Shown in pieces: positions 45,690 to 53,288 of a DNA stretch of 64,000 bases (the stretch's first letter is position 1; each line of letters begins with the position of its first letter). This DNA comes from Anaerolineaceae bacterium UBA4775 (lineage in GTDB: Bacteria; Chloroflexota; Anaerolineae; Anaerolineales; Anaerolineaceae). The notes below the pieces were generated by a model that was not told the origin of the DNA, searched no databases, and saw only the letters and a list, made by a program, of their open reading frames with translations. The position numbers and the translations under genes were made by a program. The stretch covers positions 1-64,000 of the forward strand of contig DHHJ01000033.1 in NCBI GenBank assembly GCA_002403205.1. The letters run 5' to 3'.

Positions 45690-46034
45690 TTAGATCAGAC
45701 GCAGGATCACCTGGCCTTCTGACCAGAGATCTTCCAGCCGGTAATAATCGCGTTGTTCTGGGGAGAACAGGTGTACAACCACATCGCCATAATCGAGCAC
45801 GATCCAGCCCGAATCGGATTGACCCTGAGGCTGGGCAGTTTTGTGGAAATGGGTCTTGACCTCCCGTGCCAAACCATTCGACAGGCTTTGGAGCATGCGG
45901 TTACTCGACCCGCTGACGATCACGAAATAATCTGTAAATGATGCGATCTCTTTGATGTCTAAGATGAGAATATCTTCCCCCTTTTTGCCTTCAAGAAAAT
46001 TGGCAATTTCTCTTGCTAAGGATATTGATTCCAG
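45690..46034 (-). CDS. rsfS: Ribosomal silencing factor RsfS, with a CTG start codon
   Basis: Binds ribosomal protein L14 and blocks subunit joining in starvation. The open frame with standard starts begins only at GTG 45923 (VIVSGSSNRM), but the conserved N-terminal half lies upstream in frame: SLAREIANFLEG, EDILILDIKEI and FTDYF. Going upstream, the only possible start before an in-frame TGA is CTG at 46034 (or the CTT before it). It is preceded by GAGGTGA, with the GAGG core six bases away, a near-perfect Shine-Dalgarno. The full protein is then 114 residues, a normal RsfS length, ending QVILRLI. A minus-strand TATAAT (46077 down to 46072) overlaps the stop of the upstream thpR gene. Confidence 0.88.
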   Translation of the reverse strand: MESISLAREIANFLEGKKGEDILILDIKEIASFTDYFVIVSGSSNRMLQSLSNGLAREVKTHFHKTAQPQGQSDSGWIVLDYGDVVVHLFSPEQRDYYRLEDLWSEGQVILRLI

Positions 46035-46072
46035 AAGTCACCTCACTTTGCTTGTGTTAATTGATGGGTACA

Positions 46073-46648
46073 TTATACTTGATTCAGCATTGCAGCAAAG
46101 AGGTTTGTGTAAATTGGCCCTGACGGGGTCAGTACGCTTTGGTAAAGGTGAACTCGGTCAATGGTGACCGTCCCGAGAGAGTCGACTTTGAATTGGGCAA
46201 GGGTTTCGCCGATGGCTTGAGCGGTTTTGCGATCTGTCCCCTTGCGGATGCGGGCGATCGTCAGATGGGGGGTAAAAGCACGGCCTTCCGGTTTGATACC
46301 CAGCTCGGAAAGGTGGCGGTCAAGGGTTGCATGGATCCTGCCCAGTGGGTCACCGCCGGTGATTCCCAGCCAGATCACGCGGGGAGCGCGTTGGTTGGGA
46401 TACATGCCCAAACCTGCCACTTCGATCTCGAAAGCATTTTGGTCCTCAAGGCAGCGGGTGAGGATTGACTTGACCTGTTCCAGTTTGCCAGGGTCGATCT
46501 CGCCAATAAATTTGATGGTCAGATGCAAGTTATCAGTATCCACCCATTTTAGCGCGTGATCGGGCACCTTCTTTTTAAAATAATCAACAATCGCTTCGAT
46601 TTTTCCGAGGATGACGGGTGGAAAATCTACTGCGATGAACGTCCTCAC
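46073..46648 (-). CDS. thpR: RNA 2',3'-cyclic phosphodiesterase (2H family)
   Basis: 191 residues. The two H-x-T-x motifs of the 2H phosphoesterase family are clear: HLTIKFIGE near residue 42 and HLTIARIRKG near 130. It begins with GTG (46648), preceded by AAAGGATGA, and the N-terminus MRTFIAVDFP is the family standard. The biological RNA substrate is unknown. It is followed 38 bases later by rsfS on the same strand. Confidence 0.92.
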   Translation of the reverse strand: MRTFIAVDFPPVILGKIEAIVDYFKKKVPDHALKWVDTDNLHLTIKFIGEIDPGKLEQVKSILTRCLEDQNAFEIEVAGLGMYPNQRAPRVIWLGITGGDPLGRIHATLDRHLSELGIKPEGRAFTPHLTIARIRKGTDRKTAQAIGETLAQFKVDSLGTVTIDRVHLYQSVLTPSGPIYTNLFAAMLNQV

Positions 46649-46778
46649 TTTGGGATCATCCTTTCAGAACAATATGATTTTATCAAGATTACCATAAGTG
46701 ACAAATTTTGAAGGATTGTGGGCATAAGGTAACGGTAAATTTAACATAAGCAGCCTATTCAAGGTTTTTGAAATATGG

Positions 46779-46784
46779 TATAAG
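46779..46784 (+). promoter_or_regulatory. Extended -10 of the candidate ncRNA
   Basis: TGG followed by TATAAG. The expected start seven bases after the hexamer is 46791, the first base of the closing helix of the RNA below. Confidence 0.45.
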
Positions 46785-46790
46785 TAAATT

Positions 46791-46956
46791 ACCCTGCTGT
46801 GTTCGTGATGCAGCATACCAGTTTTGGGCCAACACCCTTTACTAATGTCGGACCTCCGTCCAGTGCCGCGATAGACATCAGTCAAGGCGAATCTGACGGG
46901 TACGACTAACCTGCGTAAGCAGGTTCAAAACTCAGCAGCACACGGCACGGCGGGGT
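46791..46956 (+). ncRNA. Candidate structured non-coding RNA, class unknown
   Basis: There is no convincing protein-coding frame here, but a nested set of helices: ACCCTGCTGTGT (46791-46802) pairs without a gap (several G-U) with 46945-46956; GTGATGC (46805-46811) pairs with GCAGCAC (46935-46941) with one mismatch; AGTTTTG (46820-46826) pairs with CAAAACT (46926-46932); and AACCTGC-GTAA-GCAGGTT (46908-46925) is a seven-pair hairpin stacked on the previous helix. The outer closing helix and length of about 166 bases recall 6S RNA, but I cannot match its conserved core. RNase P and SRP RNA motifs are absent. Confidence 0.45.
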
Positions 46957-47132
46957 CGTTTGTCTCACACTCCCTCAATTATTGATCTTCATAGCGAAGG
47001 CCAAAGGCTGAACATGAGAGTATGATTCATATCAAGAAACGAGGCGACGCGCGGTTGAACAAAGAATTGTCCGACACTTTTCCTAACAACTGCCCAATGA
47101 GACCTCAACGAAAGGTCCACCCTCGTTTTTGA

Positions 47133-47170
47133 GAGGCTGCCAGAATTGATTTTGGCAGCCTCAAACTTTT
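47133..47170 (+). terminator. Hairpin downstream of the candidate ncRNA
   Basis: GAGGCTGCCA (47133-47142) with TGGCAGCCTC (47153-47162), ten-base loop, followed by AAACTTTTC. The stretch 46957-47132 has no gene. Whether the RNA above extends to this terminator is unknown. A TATAAT at 47253-47258 probably serves the lipoprotein gene at 47360. Confidence 0.6.
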
Positions 47171-47359
47171 CTCTGTGGAGATGTGCAATAAGGCCCTGAT
47201 TACTTCAAAGTCAGAATTTGATGCTATCTGCGCGTTCAGGAAGACCTTGCGTTATAATCTGTTCTGTTGAAGTTGAAATCAGCCCAACAAGCCAGGCGTA
47301 TGATACAAATCGACACGGCTGTTGAAGCCTTGTGAGGCGACATTCAGGTTGATCAGTGG

Positions 47360-48031
47360 ATGTTTAGGAAGATGAAGCGATTACAACTGGGATTGATTTT
47401 ATTGGCGGCATTTGCGCTGACAGGGTGCATGTCTGAACCCTTTGCGGCAGACGCCCTGCCCTGGGTGCGGGAAGAGCCCGTCCTGTTTATGGATGACTTC
47501 TCTCAGCAGACTGGCGGCTGGCGGACACATGCGGATAGGCTCAGCTATGCTGGTTATGTCCAAAATGGCTTTCGCCTGTGGGTGGACATGCCAGACTTCC
47601 AAGTATGGAGCGTACCCGGGTTGAATTTTAAAGACATCCACATTTATACCCGTGCCCAAAAAACAGCCGGGCCAGAGGATAACTATTTTGGGCTGATGTG
47701 CCGATATCGGGATGATGATAATTTTTATGCCTTTGTGATCAGTTCGGATGGATATTACGGGATTTTCAAGAAGGAGGGGGGTACCCAAACCCTGGTGGGG
47801 TTATCGCAGATGGATTTCGATGAAGCCATCCAGCGCGGGAGCGAGCCGAATGAGATCGTGGCCGTCTGCCAGGGAGACCAGCTGGCCCTGATTGTGAACG
47901 AGGTCAAGCTCTTGCAGGTGACAGATGCGACCTTTACCCATGGCGATATTGGGATGATCGCGGGGAATTTATCCCAGCCAGGCGCGGATATTTTATTTGA
48001 TTATATTGTGGTGATCAACCCTCAACGCTGA
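47360..48031 (+). CDS. Lipoprotein with concanavalin-like (DUF1080-type) fold
   Basis: 223 residues. Signal peptide with lipobox ALTGC (Cys near 23). The mature part reads as a single jelly-roll domain: FMDDFSQQTGGWRTH, NYFGLMCRYRDDDNFYAFVISSDGYYGIFK, and GDIGMIAGNLSQPGADILFDYIVV, the pattern of laminin-G/glucanase-like 3-keto-disaccharide-hydrolase-related domains. Carbohydrate binding is plausible; no catalytic residue is evident. mtaB starts at the last base of its stop codon, which is unusual pairing for a surface lipoprotein. ATG 47372 is an alternative start. Confidence 0.78.
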   Translation: MFRKMKRLQLGLILLAAFALTGCMSEPFAADALPWVREEPVLFMDDFSQQTGGWRTHADRLSYAGYVQNGFRLWVDMPDFQVWSVPGLNFKDIHIYTRAQKTAGPEDNYFGLMCRYRDDDNFYAFVISSDGYYGIFKKEGGTQTLVGLSQMDFDEAIQRGSEPNEIVAVCQGDQLALIVNEVKLLQVTDATFTHGDIGMIAGNLSQPGADILFDYIVVINPQR

Positions 48032-49344
48032 TGAAAATTTTTCTTGACGTGATTGGCTGCCGCTTGAACCAAAGCGAAATAGAGGGGTTTGCCAGTGTAC
48101 TGCGTGCACTGGGTCATGAGATTGTCCCCGACCCGGATCAGGCAAATGTGGCCATCGTTAACACCTGTGCGGTGACGGTCAAAGCTGCAGCCGATTCTCG
48201 CAAACAGATCCGGCGGGCCAGCCGTGAAGGCGCCCAGGCAGTGGTCGTAACTGGTTGCTGGGCGACCCTGGAACCCGAGGCTGCACGGACATTGCCAGGT
48301 GTGAGGGACGTATTTGACAATCAGCACAAAGATGACCTCCTGCCCGTGCTGTTGAATAAAACACCCGAAGAGATTTCAGCGCTTGAATACATCCGCACGC
48401 CGCTGCCAGGGGAGCGCGGCCGCACGCGTGCCTTTATCAAGGTGCAGGAAGGGTGTGATCACCACTGCACTTATTGTCTGACCCGCCTAGTGAGGGGGCC
48501 ATCACGTTCACGGAAGGTGTCTGAGATTCAGCGTGACATCAAGGCCGCGCTTGATGGGGGCTCTCATGAAATTGTGCTGACCGGTGTGCAGTTGGGCGGT
48601 TGGGGCAGGGATTTCGATCAGCCGCAAAGCTTAAAAGATTTGCTGGCACTGATCTTAACCACAACAGGTACGGCCCGGCTGCGGCTCTCGTCGATTGAGC
48701 CGTGGGAATTCGACCTCGAAATGCTGCCTCTGTGGCAGGATGAACGCATGTGCCGGCATTTGCATATTCCCTTGCAGTCGGGTAGCGACCGGGTCCTGAA
48801 AAGGATGGGGCGCCTGATCTCGGCAGATGGGTACCTGAACCTGATTGATCAAATCCAGGAGGCGATCCCTGATGTGGCATTGACCACTGATGTGATCGCT
48901 GGTTTCCCGGGTGAAGAAGGGGACGATATCGATACGACGATTGCATTGATCAAACAGGTTGGTTTCTCTGGTGGGCACGTGTTCACCTATTCCCCACGGC
49001 CTGGCACGGCGGCTGAAAAGATGGACCGGCGGGTGGAACGCAGTACAGCGAAAGCTCGCAATGCGCTACTGCGGAAAACCTTCGAACACACCAGCCGCGC
49101 TTTCCGAGAAAGATTTCTTGGCAGGTCAATGTCTGTGTTGTGGGAATCGAGTGACCGTCACGGGGATGGAACCTGGAGGCTATCAGGTCTGACGGGTCAT
49201 TACCTCCGCGTGTATGCTGAATCACCTGTGGATTTGTGGAACACCATCACACCTGTGAGGTTGCTGGCGCACCATCCTGGCCGCGCCGCATTGCTGGGTG
49301 AAATCGACGGGGCAGCCACGGAAGTGATGGAATCTGGCGCTTGA
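48031..49344 (+). CDS. mtaB: tRNA t6A37 methylthiotransferase MtaB
   Basis: Radical SAM enzyme that adds a methylthio group to N6-threonylcarbamoyladenosine at position 37 of tRNAs. 437 residues: N-terminal UPF0004 domain with three cluster cysteines (C10 in DVIGCRLNQ, NTCAVT, VTGCWA), the radical SAM motif EGCDHHCTYCLTR, and a C-terminal TRAM-like region. The GCRLNQSE variant and overall length favour MtaB over MiaB or RimO. Translationally coupled (TGATG) to the preceding lipoprotein gene. Confidence 0.93.
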   Translation: MKIFLDVIGCRLNQSEIEGFASVLRALGHEIVPDPDQANVAIVNTCAVTVKAAADSRKQIRRASREGAQAVVVTGCWATLEPEAARTLPGVRDVFDNQHKDDLLPVLLNKTPEEISALEYIRTPLPGERGRTRAFIKVQEGCDHHCTYCLTRLVRGPSRSRKVSEIQRDIKAALDGGSHEIVLTGVQLGGWGRDFDQPQSLKDLLALILTTTGTARLRLSSIEPWEFDLEMLPLWQDERMCRHLHIPLQSGSDRVLKRMGRLISADGYLNLIDQIQEAIPDVALTTDVIAGFPGEEGDDIDTTIALIKQVGFSGGHVFTYSPRPGTAAEKMDRRVERSTAKARNALLRKTFEHTSRAFRERFLGRSMSVLWESSDRHGDGTWRLSGLTGHYLRVYAESPVDLWNTITPVRLLAHHPGRAALLGEIDGAATEVMESGA

Positions 49345-49401
49345 CGTTTGCCTTTGTTCGGATAGAATCAATAGGCTTGCGGGATAGCTGCCTCGCATGG
49401 T

Positions 49402-49430
49402 TTGACCGGTAATTGGGCATGCGGTATAAT
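49402..49430 (+). promoter_or_regulatory. Promoter of the rpmH operon
   Basis: TTGACC (49402-49407) and TATAAT (49425-49430) with exactly 17 bases between. Leader of about 68 bases with a purine-rich AAAGGA near the rpmH start. No dnaA gene or DnaA-box cluster is seen next to it. Confidence 0.8.
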
Positions 49431-49504
49431 TGGTGGCTGTCCTAAATGCGCGAGTGTTGAGACAGAAGGTAAGAAAAAAGAAAGAAAGAAAGGACATTTA
49501 GAAA

Positions 49505-49675
49505 ATGCCTAAGCGAACATATCAACCGAAACGGCGCCGACGCGTCCGGATGCATGGGTTTCGAAAACGGATGCAGACCAAAGGCGGTCGCAATGTTTTG
49601 AAGCGACGGCGGGCAAAGGGACGGCACGAACTGGCTAAGAAAGCCAATAACCACGTGAAAAAGGTCCGTTGGTAA
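49505..49675 (+). CDS. rpmH: Ribosomal protein bL34
   Basis: 56 residues, highly basic. It begins MPKRTYQPKRRRRVRMHGFR and ends in HVKKVRW, an unmistakable bL34 with a few extra N- and C-terminal residues compared with E. coli. First gene of the rpmH-rnpA-yidD-yidC-khpB cluster. Confidence 0.97.
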   Translation: MPKRTYQPKRRRRVRMHGFRKRMQTKGGRNVLKRRRAKGRHELAKKANNHVKKVRW

Positions 49676-49731
49676 CCTGCGAAGGTAAATTTAACGCATG
49701 ATTGTTGGAATCCTGCTGAACAGGACAATGG

Positions 49732-50070
49732 GTGCGACGAAAGTTTCGATTAACCCGAAATGGTGATATCTACCGCGTGCGCCAGGAAGGACGAACCCTG
49801 GCAAACGTGTTCTTAGTGTTAGGTTTTCTACCGAACGAACTGGAACAGAATCGAATAGCCGTGATCGGCGGGAGGGCAGTTGGTGGGGCTGTTCAGCGAA
49901 ATTTTGCCAAACGGCGGATTCGAGCTGCTTTTCATGATCTGCAGACAGAATTGGCACAGGGCTACGATCTTGTGCTGATTGCAAGAAAACCCATCCTGAA
50001 TGTTGACTATCAGACCCTGGTCGATGGCATGCGAGCACTTGCCAGGCAAGCAGGACTGATGAAAGACTGA
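49732..50070 (+). CDS. rnpA: Ribonuclease P protein component
   Basis: 112 residues. Starts at GTG with AGGA upstream. MRRKFRLTRNGDIYRVRQEG and the RNR-type helix AVQRNFAKRRIRAAF (normally RNRxKRxxRE) identify RnpA, which binds the RNase P RNA for tRNA 5' maturation. The first R of the canonical RNR motif reads Q here (VQRNFAKRR). Six bases separate it from yidD. Confidence 0.93.
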   Translation: MRRKFRLTRNGDIYRVRQEGRTLANVFLVLGFLPNELEQNRIAVIGGRAVGGAVQRNFAKRRIRAAFHDLQTELAQGYDLVLIARKPILNVDYQTLVDGMRALARQAGLMKD

Positions 50071-50075
50071 GCGAA

Positions 50076-50369
50076 ATGACTGAACAGACCGTTCATCCAG
50101 AACATACACCACGCGACCCGAAATTAAGGGACTTGCCCTTTGGGGTAAAAACTTTTCCGCGTTGGGTGTTGCTGGTTTTAATTCGAGCATACCAGTTGAT
50201 CGTGTCGCCAGCGCTCCCTGCAGACACATGCCGCTTTTATCCCACCTGTTCCCATTATGGATACCAGGCGATATTCAAGCATGGTGCCCTTAAAGGGAGC
50301 TGGTTGGCTATCAAGCGGGTTGCCCGGTGCAATCCATTTAACCCGGGTGGATTTGACCCGGTACCCTAA
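50076..50369 (+). CDS. yidD: Membrane insertion efficiency factor YidD
   Basis: 97 residues. Core RAYQLIVSPALPADTCRFYPTCSHYGYQAIFKHG, abbreviated here to its key CRFYPTCSxYG motif, followed by RCNPFNPGG. It carries a hydrophilic N-terminal extension of about 25 residues. It helps YidC-dependent insertion. The next gene starts at or after its last stop base. Confidence 0.95.
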   Translation: MTEQTVHPEHTPRDPKLRDLPFGVKTFPRWVLLVLIRAYQLIVSPALPADTCRFYPTCSHYGYQAIFKHGALKGSWLAIKRVARCNPFNPGGFDPVP

Positions 50370-50392
50370 TGAGTCATAAAAGAGTGAACCGA

Positions 50393-51451
50393 ATGAAAAA
50401 ACCTCACATGATATTGATTGGGACATTGGTCGGATTGACCTTGATCCTAACCGCTTGTGCGCCTGGGCCAAGGGTGGTCGGCACACCGGGCATTACCATT
50501 TCCACCGATATGGTTTTTGTTGCCTACGGAAATTTTATTTTTGGGATGCAAGCTGAAACTGGGAATGTGGTTTGGAATTATCCCCAAGATTCAAATAACC
50601 AAATACTTTTCTATTCCGAACCTTATGTGTCTGGCGAGTATGTTTACGTCGGTGATGTGGCAAATAATTTTTACAAGATCAACAAGCAGACCGGGTCCCC
50701 GGTGTGGACCTTTTCCGAGGCTAACGGGTATTTCATCGGTCAAGCCAACGAAGCGGATGGTGTAGTCTATGTGCCCTCCAATGATGGCAACCTCTATGCG
50801 CTCAATGACGCAGGCAACCTGCTGTGGGTATTCGAGACGGACCACTTCCTTTGGTCGCAACCCCAGGTTGCCGAAGGCGTGATCTACCAGGGATCGATGG
50901 ACAGTTTTGTATATGCCATCTCAGCCGACGGAAATGAGATCTGGTCAACTGAGATGTCAGGTGCAGTGGTAGGTTCACCCGTCTTGAGTGAGGATGGCAG
51001 CCGTTTGTATGTTGGCTCCATTGGCGGTGAAATGGTTGCCTTGAGCACCTCTGATGGCGCCGTGATTTGGCGCTTTGATGCTGGCGATAGCATTTGGGGA
51101 CGGGCTGGGCTGGCGGATGGAAAGCTATATTTTGCAGACTCGGGCGGCGATCTGCACGCACTTGATCCCAACAACGGCGATCTAGTATGGCAGCAGAGCG
51201 TTCAAGGTTCGGTCATCGGTGGGATCAGTGTACTGCCGGATGGCATTGCCCTGGCAACGGAAGAAGGCCTGGTAAAGACCCTGACGTTTGACGGCAACCC
51301 CCTGTGGGAAGCCGGATTATCGGGCAATGTTTTTCAGGCACCAGCGGTCAGCGATCAATATGTGATCGTTGGCACCATCGAGGGTGACAACCTGGTTTAT
51401 GCTTACAATCTGGCCGGAACACAAATCTGGTCAGCTACCCCTGAGAAATAA
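50393..51451 (+). CDS. PQQ-type beta-propeller lipoprotein (BamB-like)
   Basis: 352 residues. MKKPHMILIGTLVGLTLILTAC gives a signal peptide with lipobox LTAC. Seven or eight repeated propeller blades follow, each with a W-x-F or W-x-Y core and an aspartate/glycine turn (GNVVWNYPQ, GSPVWTFSE, GNLLWVFE, GNEIWSTE, GAVIWRFD, GDLVWQQS, GNPLWEAG, GTQIWSAT). A scaffold for protein interactions on the outer face of the membrane. ATG 50369, overlapping the yidD stop, is an alternative start. Its place between yidD and yidC suggests a role in membrane-protein insertion or folding, which is inference. Confidence 0.85.
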   Translation: MKKPHMILIGTLVGLTLILTACAPGPRVVGTPGITISTDMVFVAYGNFIFGMQAETGNVVWNYPQDSNNQILFYSEPYVSGEYVYVGDVANNFYKINKQTGSPVWTFSEANGYFIGQANEADGVVYVPSNDGNLYALNDAGNLLWVFETDHFLWSQPQVAEGVIYQGSMDSFVYAISADGNEIWSTEMSGAVVGSPVLSEDGSRLYVGSIGGEMVALSTSDGAVIWRFDAGDSIWGRAGLADGKLYFADSGGDLHALDPNNGDLVWQQSVQGSVIGGISVLPDGIALATEEGLVKTLTFDGNPLWEAGLSGNVFQAPAVSDQYVIVGTIEGDNLVYAYNLAGTQIWSATPEK

Positions 51452-51462
51452 AGGAAAGACCT

Positions 51463-52377
51463 ATGTGGCAAACGATCGTAATTCAACCTTTCGTTAATGT
51501 ATTATTGCTGATCAACTCCTTGATTAACAATTTTGGTGTTTCGATTATCCTCTTCACGCTCCTGATCAGATTATTGACCCATCCTTTAACGGTACAGCAA
51601 TTTAAAGCAACTCAGGGCATGCAGAAACTACAAAGCGACCCCCGTTACAAGAAAATTCAGGAAAAATATAAAAACGATAGAGAACGCCTTTCGCAGGAGC
51701 AAATGAAGCTCTACAAAGAGCTGGGGATCAACCCCTTGGGCTCGTGTCTACCGACACTGATTCAATTCCCGCTCATTTTAGGCTTATATCAAAGTGTTGT
51801 ACGGGCGATGGCAGCGTCCCCGTTTGAACTTTTCAGGCTTGAGCAAACCATTTATTCTGGGTTTATCAACCCCGCCAATGTGCTCCCGCTTCAAAACAGC
51901 TTTTTGTGGATGGATTTAGGCCAGCCGGAGAGCCTCACCATTTTTGGGATTGGGATCCCGGTATTGGCCATTTTGGTGGTGATCACCACCTACCTGCAGT
52001 CAAAACTGATCGAACCACCATCATCCGGCGGGAATGATCAAGCCGCTATGATGACCAAATCGATGAGCATCTATATGCCGGTGTTGATGGGTTTTATGGC
52101 CTATTCACTGGCTTCTGGGTTGGCTTTGTACTTCTTGGCGAGCAACCTGATCGGCATTGCCCAATATGCTATCTTGGGAAGGGCAAACTGGTCTAACGTG
52201 CTGCCTTTCCTGAAGAACAAGCAAGTAGATAACCCGCAGGATAAGAAACCAGCCAAGGTTATCGATGCTGTGGCTGAAGAGGTGCCGGAACCTGATAAAT
52301 ATGACTCCGAAGAGCTGAATTCCAATAAACGAATGACCATGCCGAGGAAACAGCGCTACCAACGGAAGAAGCGTTAA
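51463..52377 (+). CDS. yidC: Membrane protein insertase YidC/Oxa1
   Basis: 304 residues, the short form without the large periplasmic domain of proteobacteria. Signature stretches: GVSIILFTLLIRLLTHPLT (with the conserved groove arginine), QEQMKLYKELGINPLGSCLP and IQFPLILGLYQSV. Five hydrophobic segments and a basic C-terminal tail (RKQRYQRKKR) that can contact the ribosome. AAAGGAAAG precedes the ATG. Confidence 0.95.
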   Translation: MWQTIVIQPFVNVLLLINSLINNFGVSIILFTLLIRLLTHPLTVQQFKATQGMQKLQSDPRYKKIQEKYKNDRERLSQEQMKLYKELGINPLGSCLPTLIQFPLILGLYQSVVRAMAASPFELFRLEQTIYSGFINPANVLPLQNSFLWMDLGQPESLTIFGIGIPVLAILVVITTYLQSKLIEPPSSGGNDQAAMMTKSMSIYMPVLMGFMAYSLASGLALYFLASNLIGIAQYAILGRANWSNVLPFLKNKQVDNPQDKKPAKVIDAVAEEVPEPDKYDSEELNSNKRMTMPRKQRYQRKKR

Positions 52378-52429
52378 CCGGAGCAGGTTTTGACTGAACC
52401 CGTTCACATGCATGATGGGAGAAGATTGT

Positions 52430-53179
52430 ATGTCTGAAGAACGAACGAAACTGGAAATCATTGCACCTTCAGTGGAAGAAGCGATTGAACAAGGATTGCT
52501 AGAACTTGGATTGACAGAAGCCGATATCGACGTTGAGATACTGGATGAGGGGAAAAAGGGCTTATTGGGTCTCGGTTCACGCCAGGCCCGCGTTGCATTG
52601 AAGATCAAGCCCGCATCCGGAGAGGTGAGACCGCCGAACAGGCAGACCACTTTCGAAGAAAAATCACAGCTTCAGGATGCTGCTGAGGCCATCCGTGAGA
52701 CCCAGGAGGAACCTGAAGAAGTCAGTGTTGCCAGGGAGACGATCAATATCATCCTAGAAAAAATGAGGGTAAATGCACAGGTGTCTGTGCGCCTGGGTGA
52801 GAGTGATGCCAACCGGGTTCAGCCTGTATTGATCGATATTGAAGGCAATGACCTCAGCTTTCTGATCGGAAGAAAAGCGGAAACGATCAATGCGCTGCAA
52901 TTCATCACCAGCCTGATCGTGGGGCGTGAATTGGGCCGCTGGGTACCTCTGCAAATCGATGTTCAACAGTATCGAAAGCGCCGTGAGGACGAGTTGCGCA
53001 AACTTGCCCGACGCATTGCTGACCAGGTCACCAGCACGGGCCGTAAACAAGCCCTGGAGCCGATGCCGCCTAACGAACGCCGGATCGTTCACCTCGAACT
53101 GCGAGACCACCCCGATGTGGAAACAGAGAGCGAAGGCGAAGATCCGAAGCGGAAAGTAGTTGTTCGACCTAAAAAATAA
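52430..53179 (+). CDS. khpB: RNA-binding protein KhpB/Jag
   Basis: 249 residues. Jag N-terminal domain (SVEEAIEQGLLELGL, EGKKGLLGLGSRQARV), KH domain (LIGRKAETINALQFI) and R3H domain ending in PPNERRIVHLEL. In monoderms KhpB binds RNA and influences cell division. GGGAGAAG lies before the ATG at 52430; the ATG 18 bases upstream is less likely. Last gene of the rpmH cluster, with a terminator immediately after. Confidence 0.92.
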   Translation: MSEERTKLEIIAPSVEEAIEQGLLELGLTEADIDVEILDEGKKGLLGLGSRQARVALKIKPASGEVRPPNRQTTFEEKSQLQDAAEAIRETQEEPEEVSVARETINIILEKMRVNAQVSVRLGESDANRVQPVLIDIEGNDLSFLIGRKAETINALQFITSLIVGRELGRWVPLQIDVQQYRKRREDELRKLARRIADQVTSTGRKQALEPMPPNERRIVHLELRDHPDVETESEGEDPKRKVVVRPKK

Positions 53180-53204
53180 CCCTTTGCCAAACAGGAAAAT
53201 GATA

Positions 53205-53258
53205 CCGTAAGGCCTTTATGCGTTTTACTGTGCGCAGATCAAGCCTTACGGTTTTTTA
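53205..53258 (+). terminator. Terminator of the rpmH-khpB operon
   Basis: ACCGTAAGGC (53205-53214) pairs with GCCTTACGGT (53244-53253), followed by T6. The 29-base loop can form a small inner GCG/CGC stem. Confidence 0.8.
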
Positions 53259-53288
53259 TCTGCGGTAGAATTAACTATGGAGGCAGAT

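Noticed and set aside
46664..46885. Minus-strand 73-codon open frame
   Set aside because: No ribosome site, no recognisable sequence, and it overlaps the structured RNA candidate and its promoter.
49402..49505. Replication origin next to rpmH
   Set aside because: rpmH often neighbours dnaA and oriC, but no dnaA, dnaN or cluster of TTATCCACA boxes is seen; gyrB at 36-38 kb also lacks origin neighbours.
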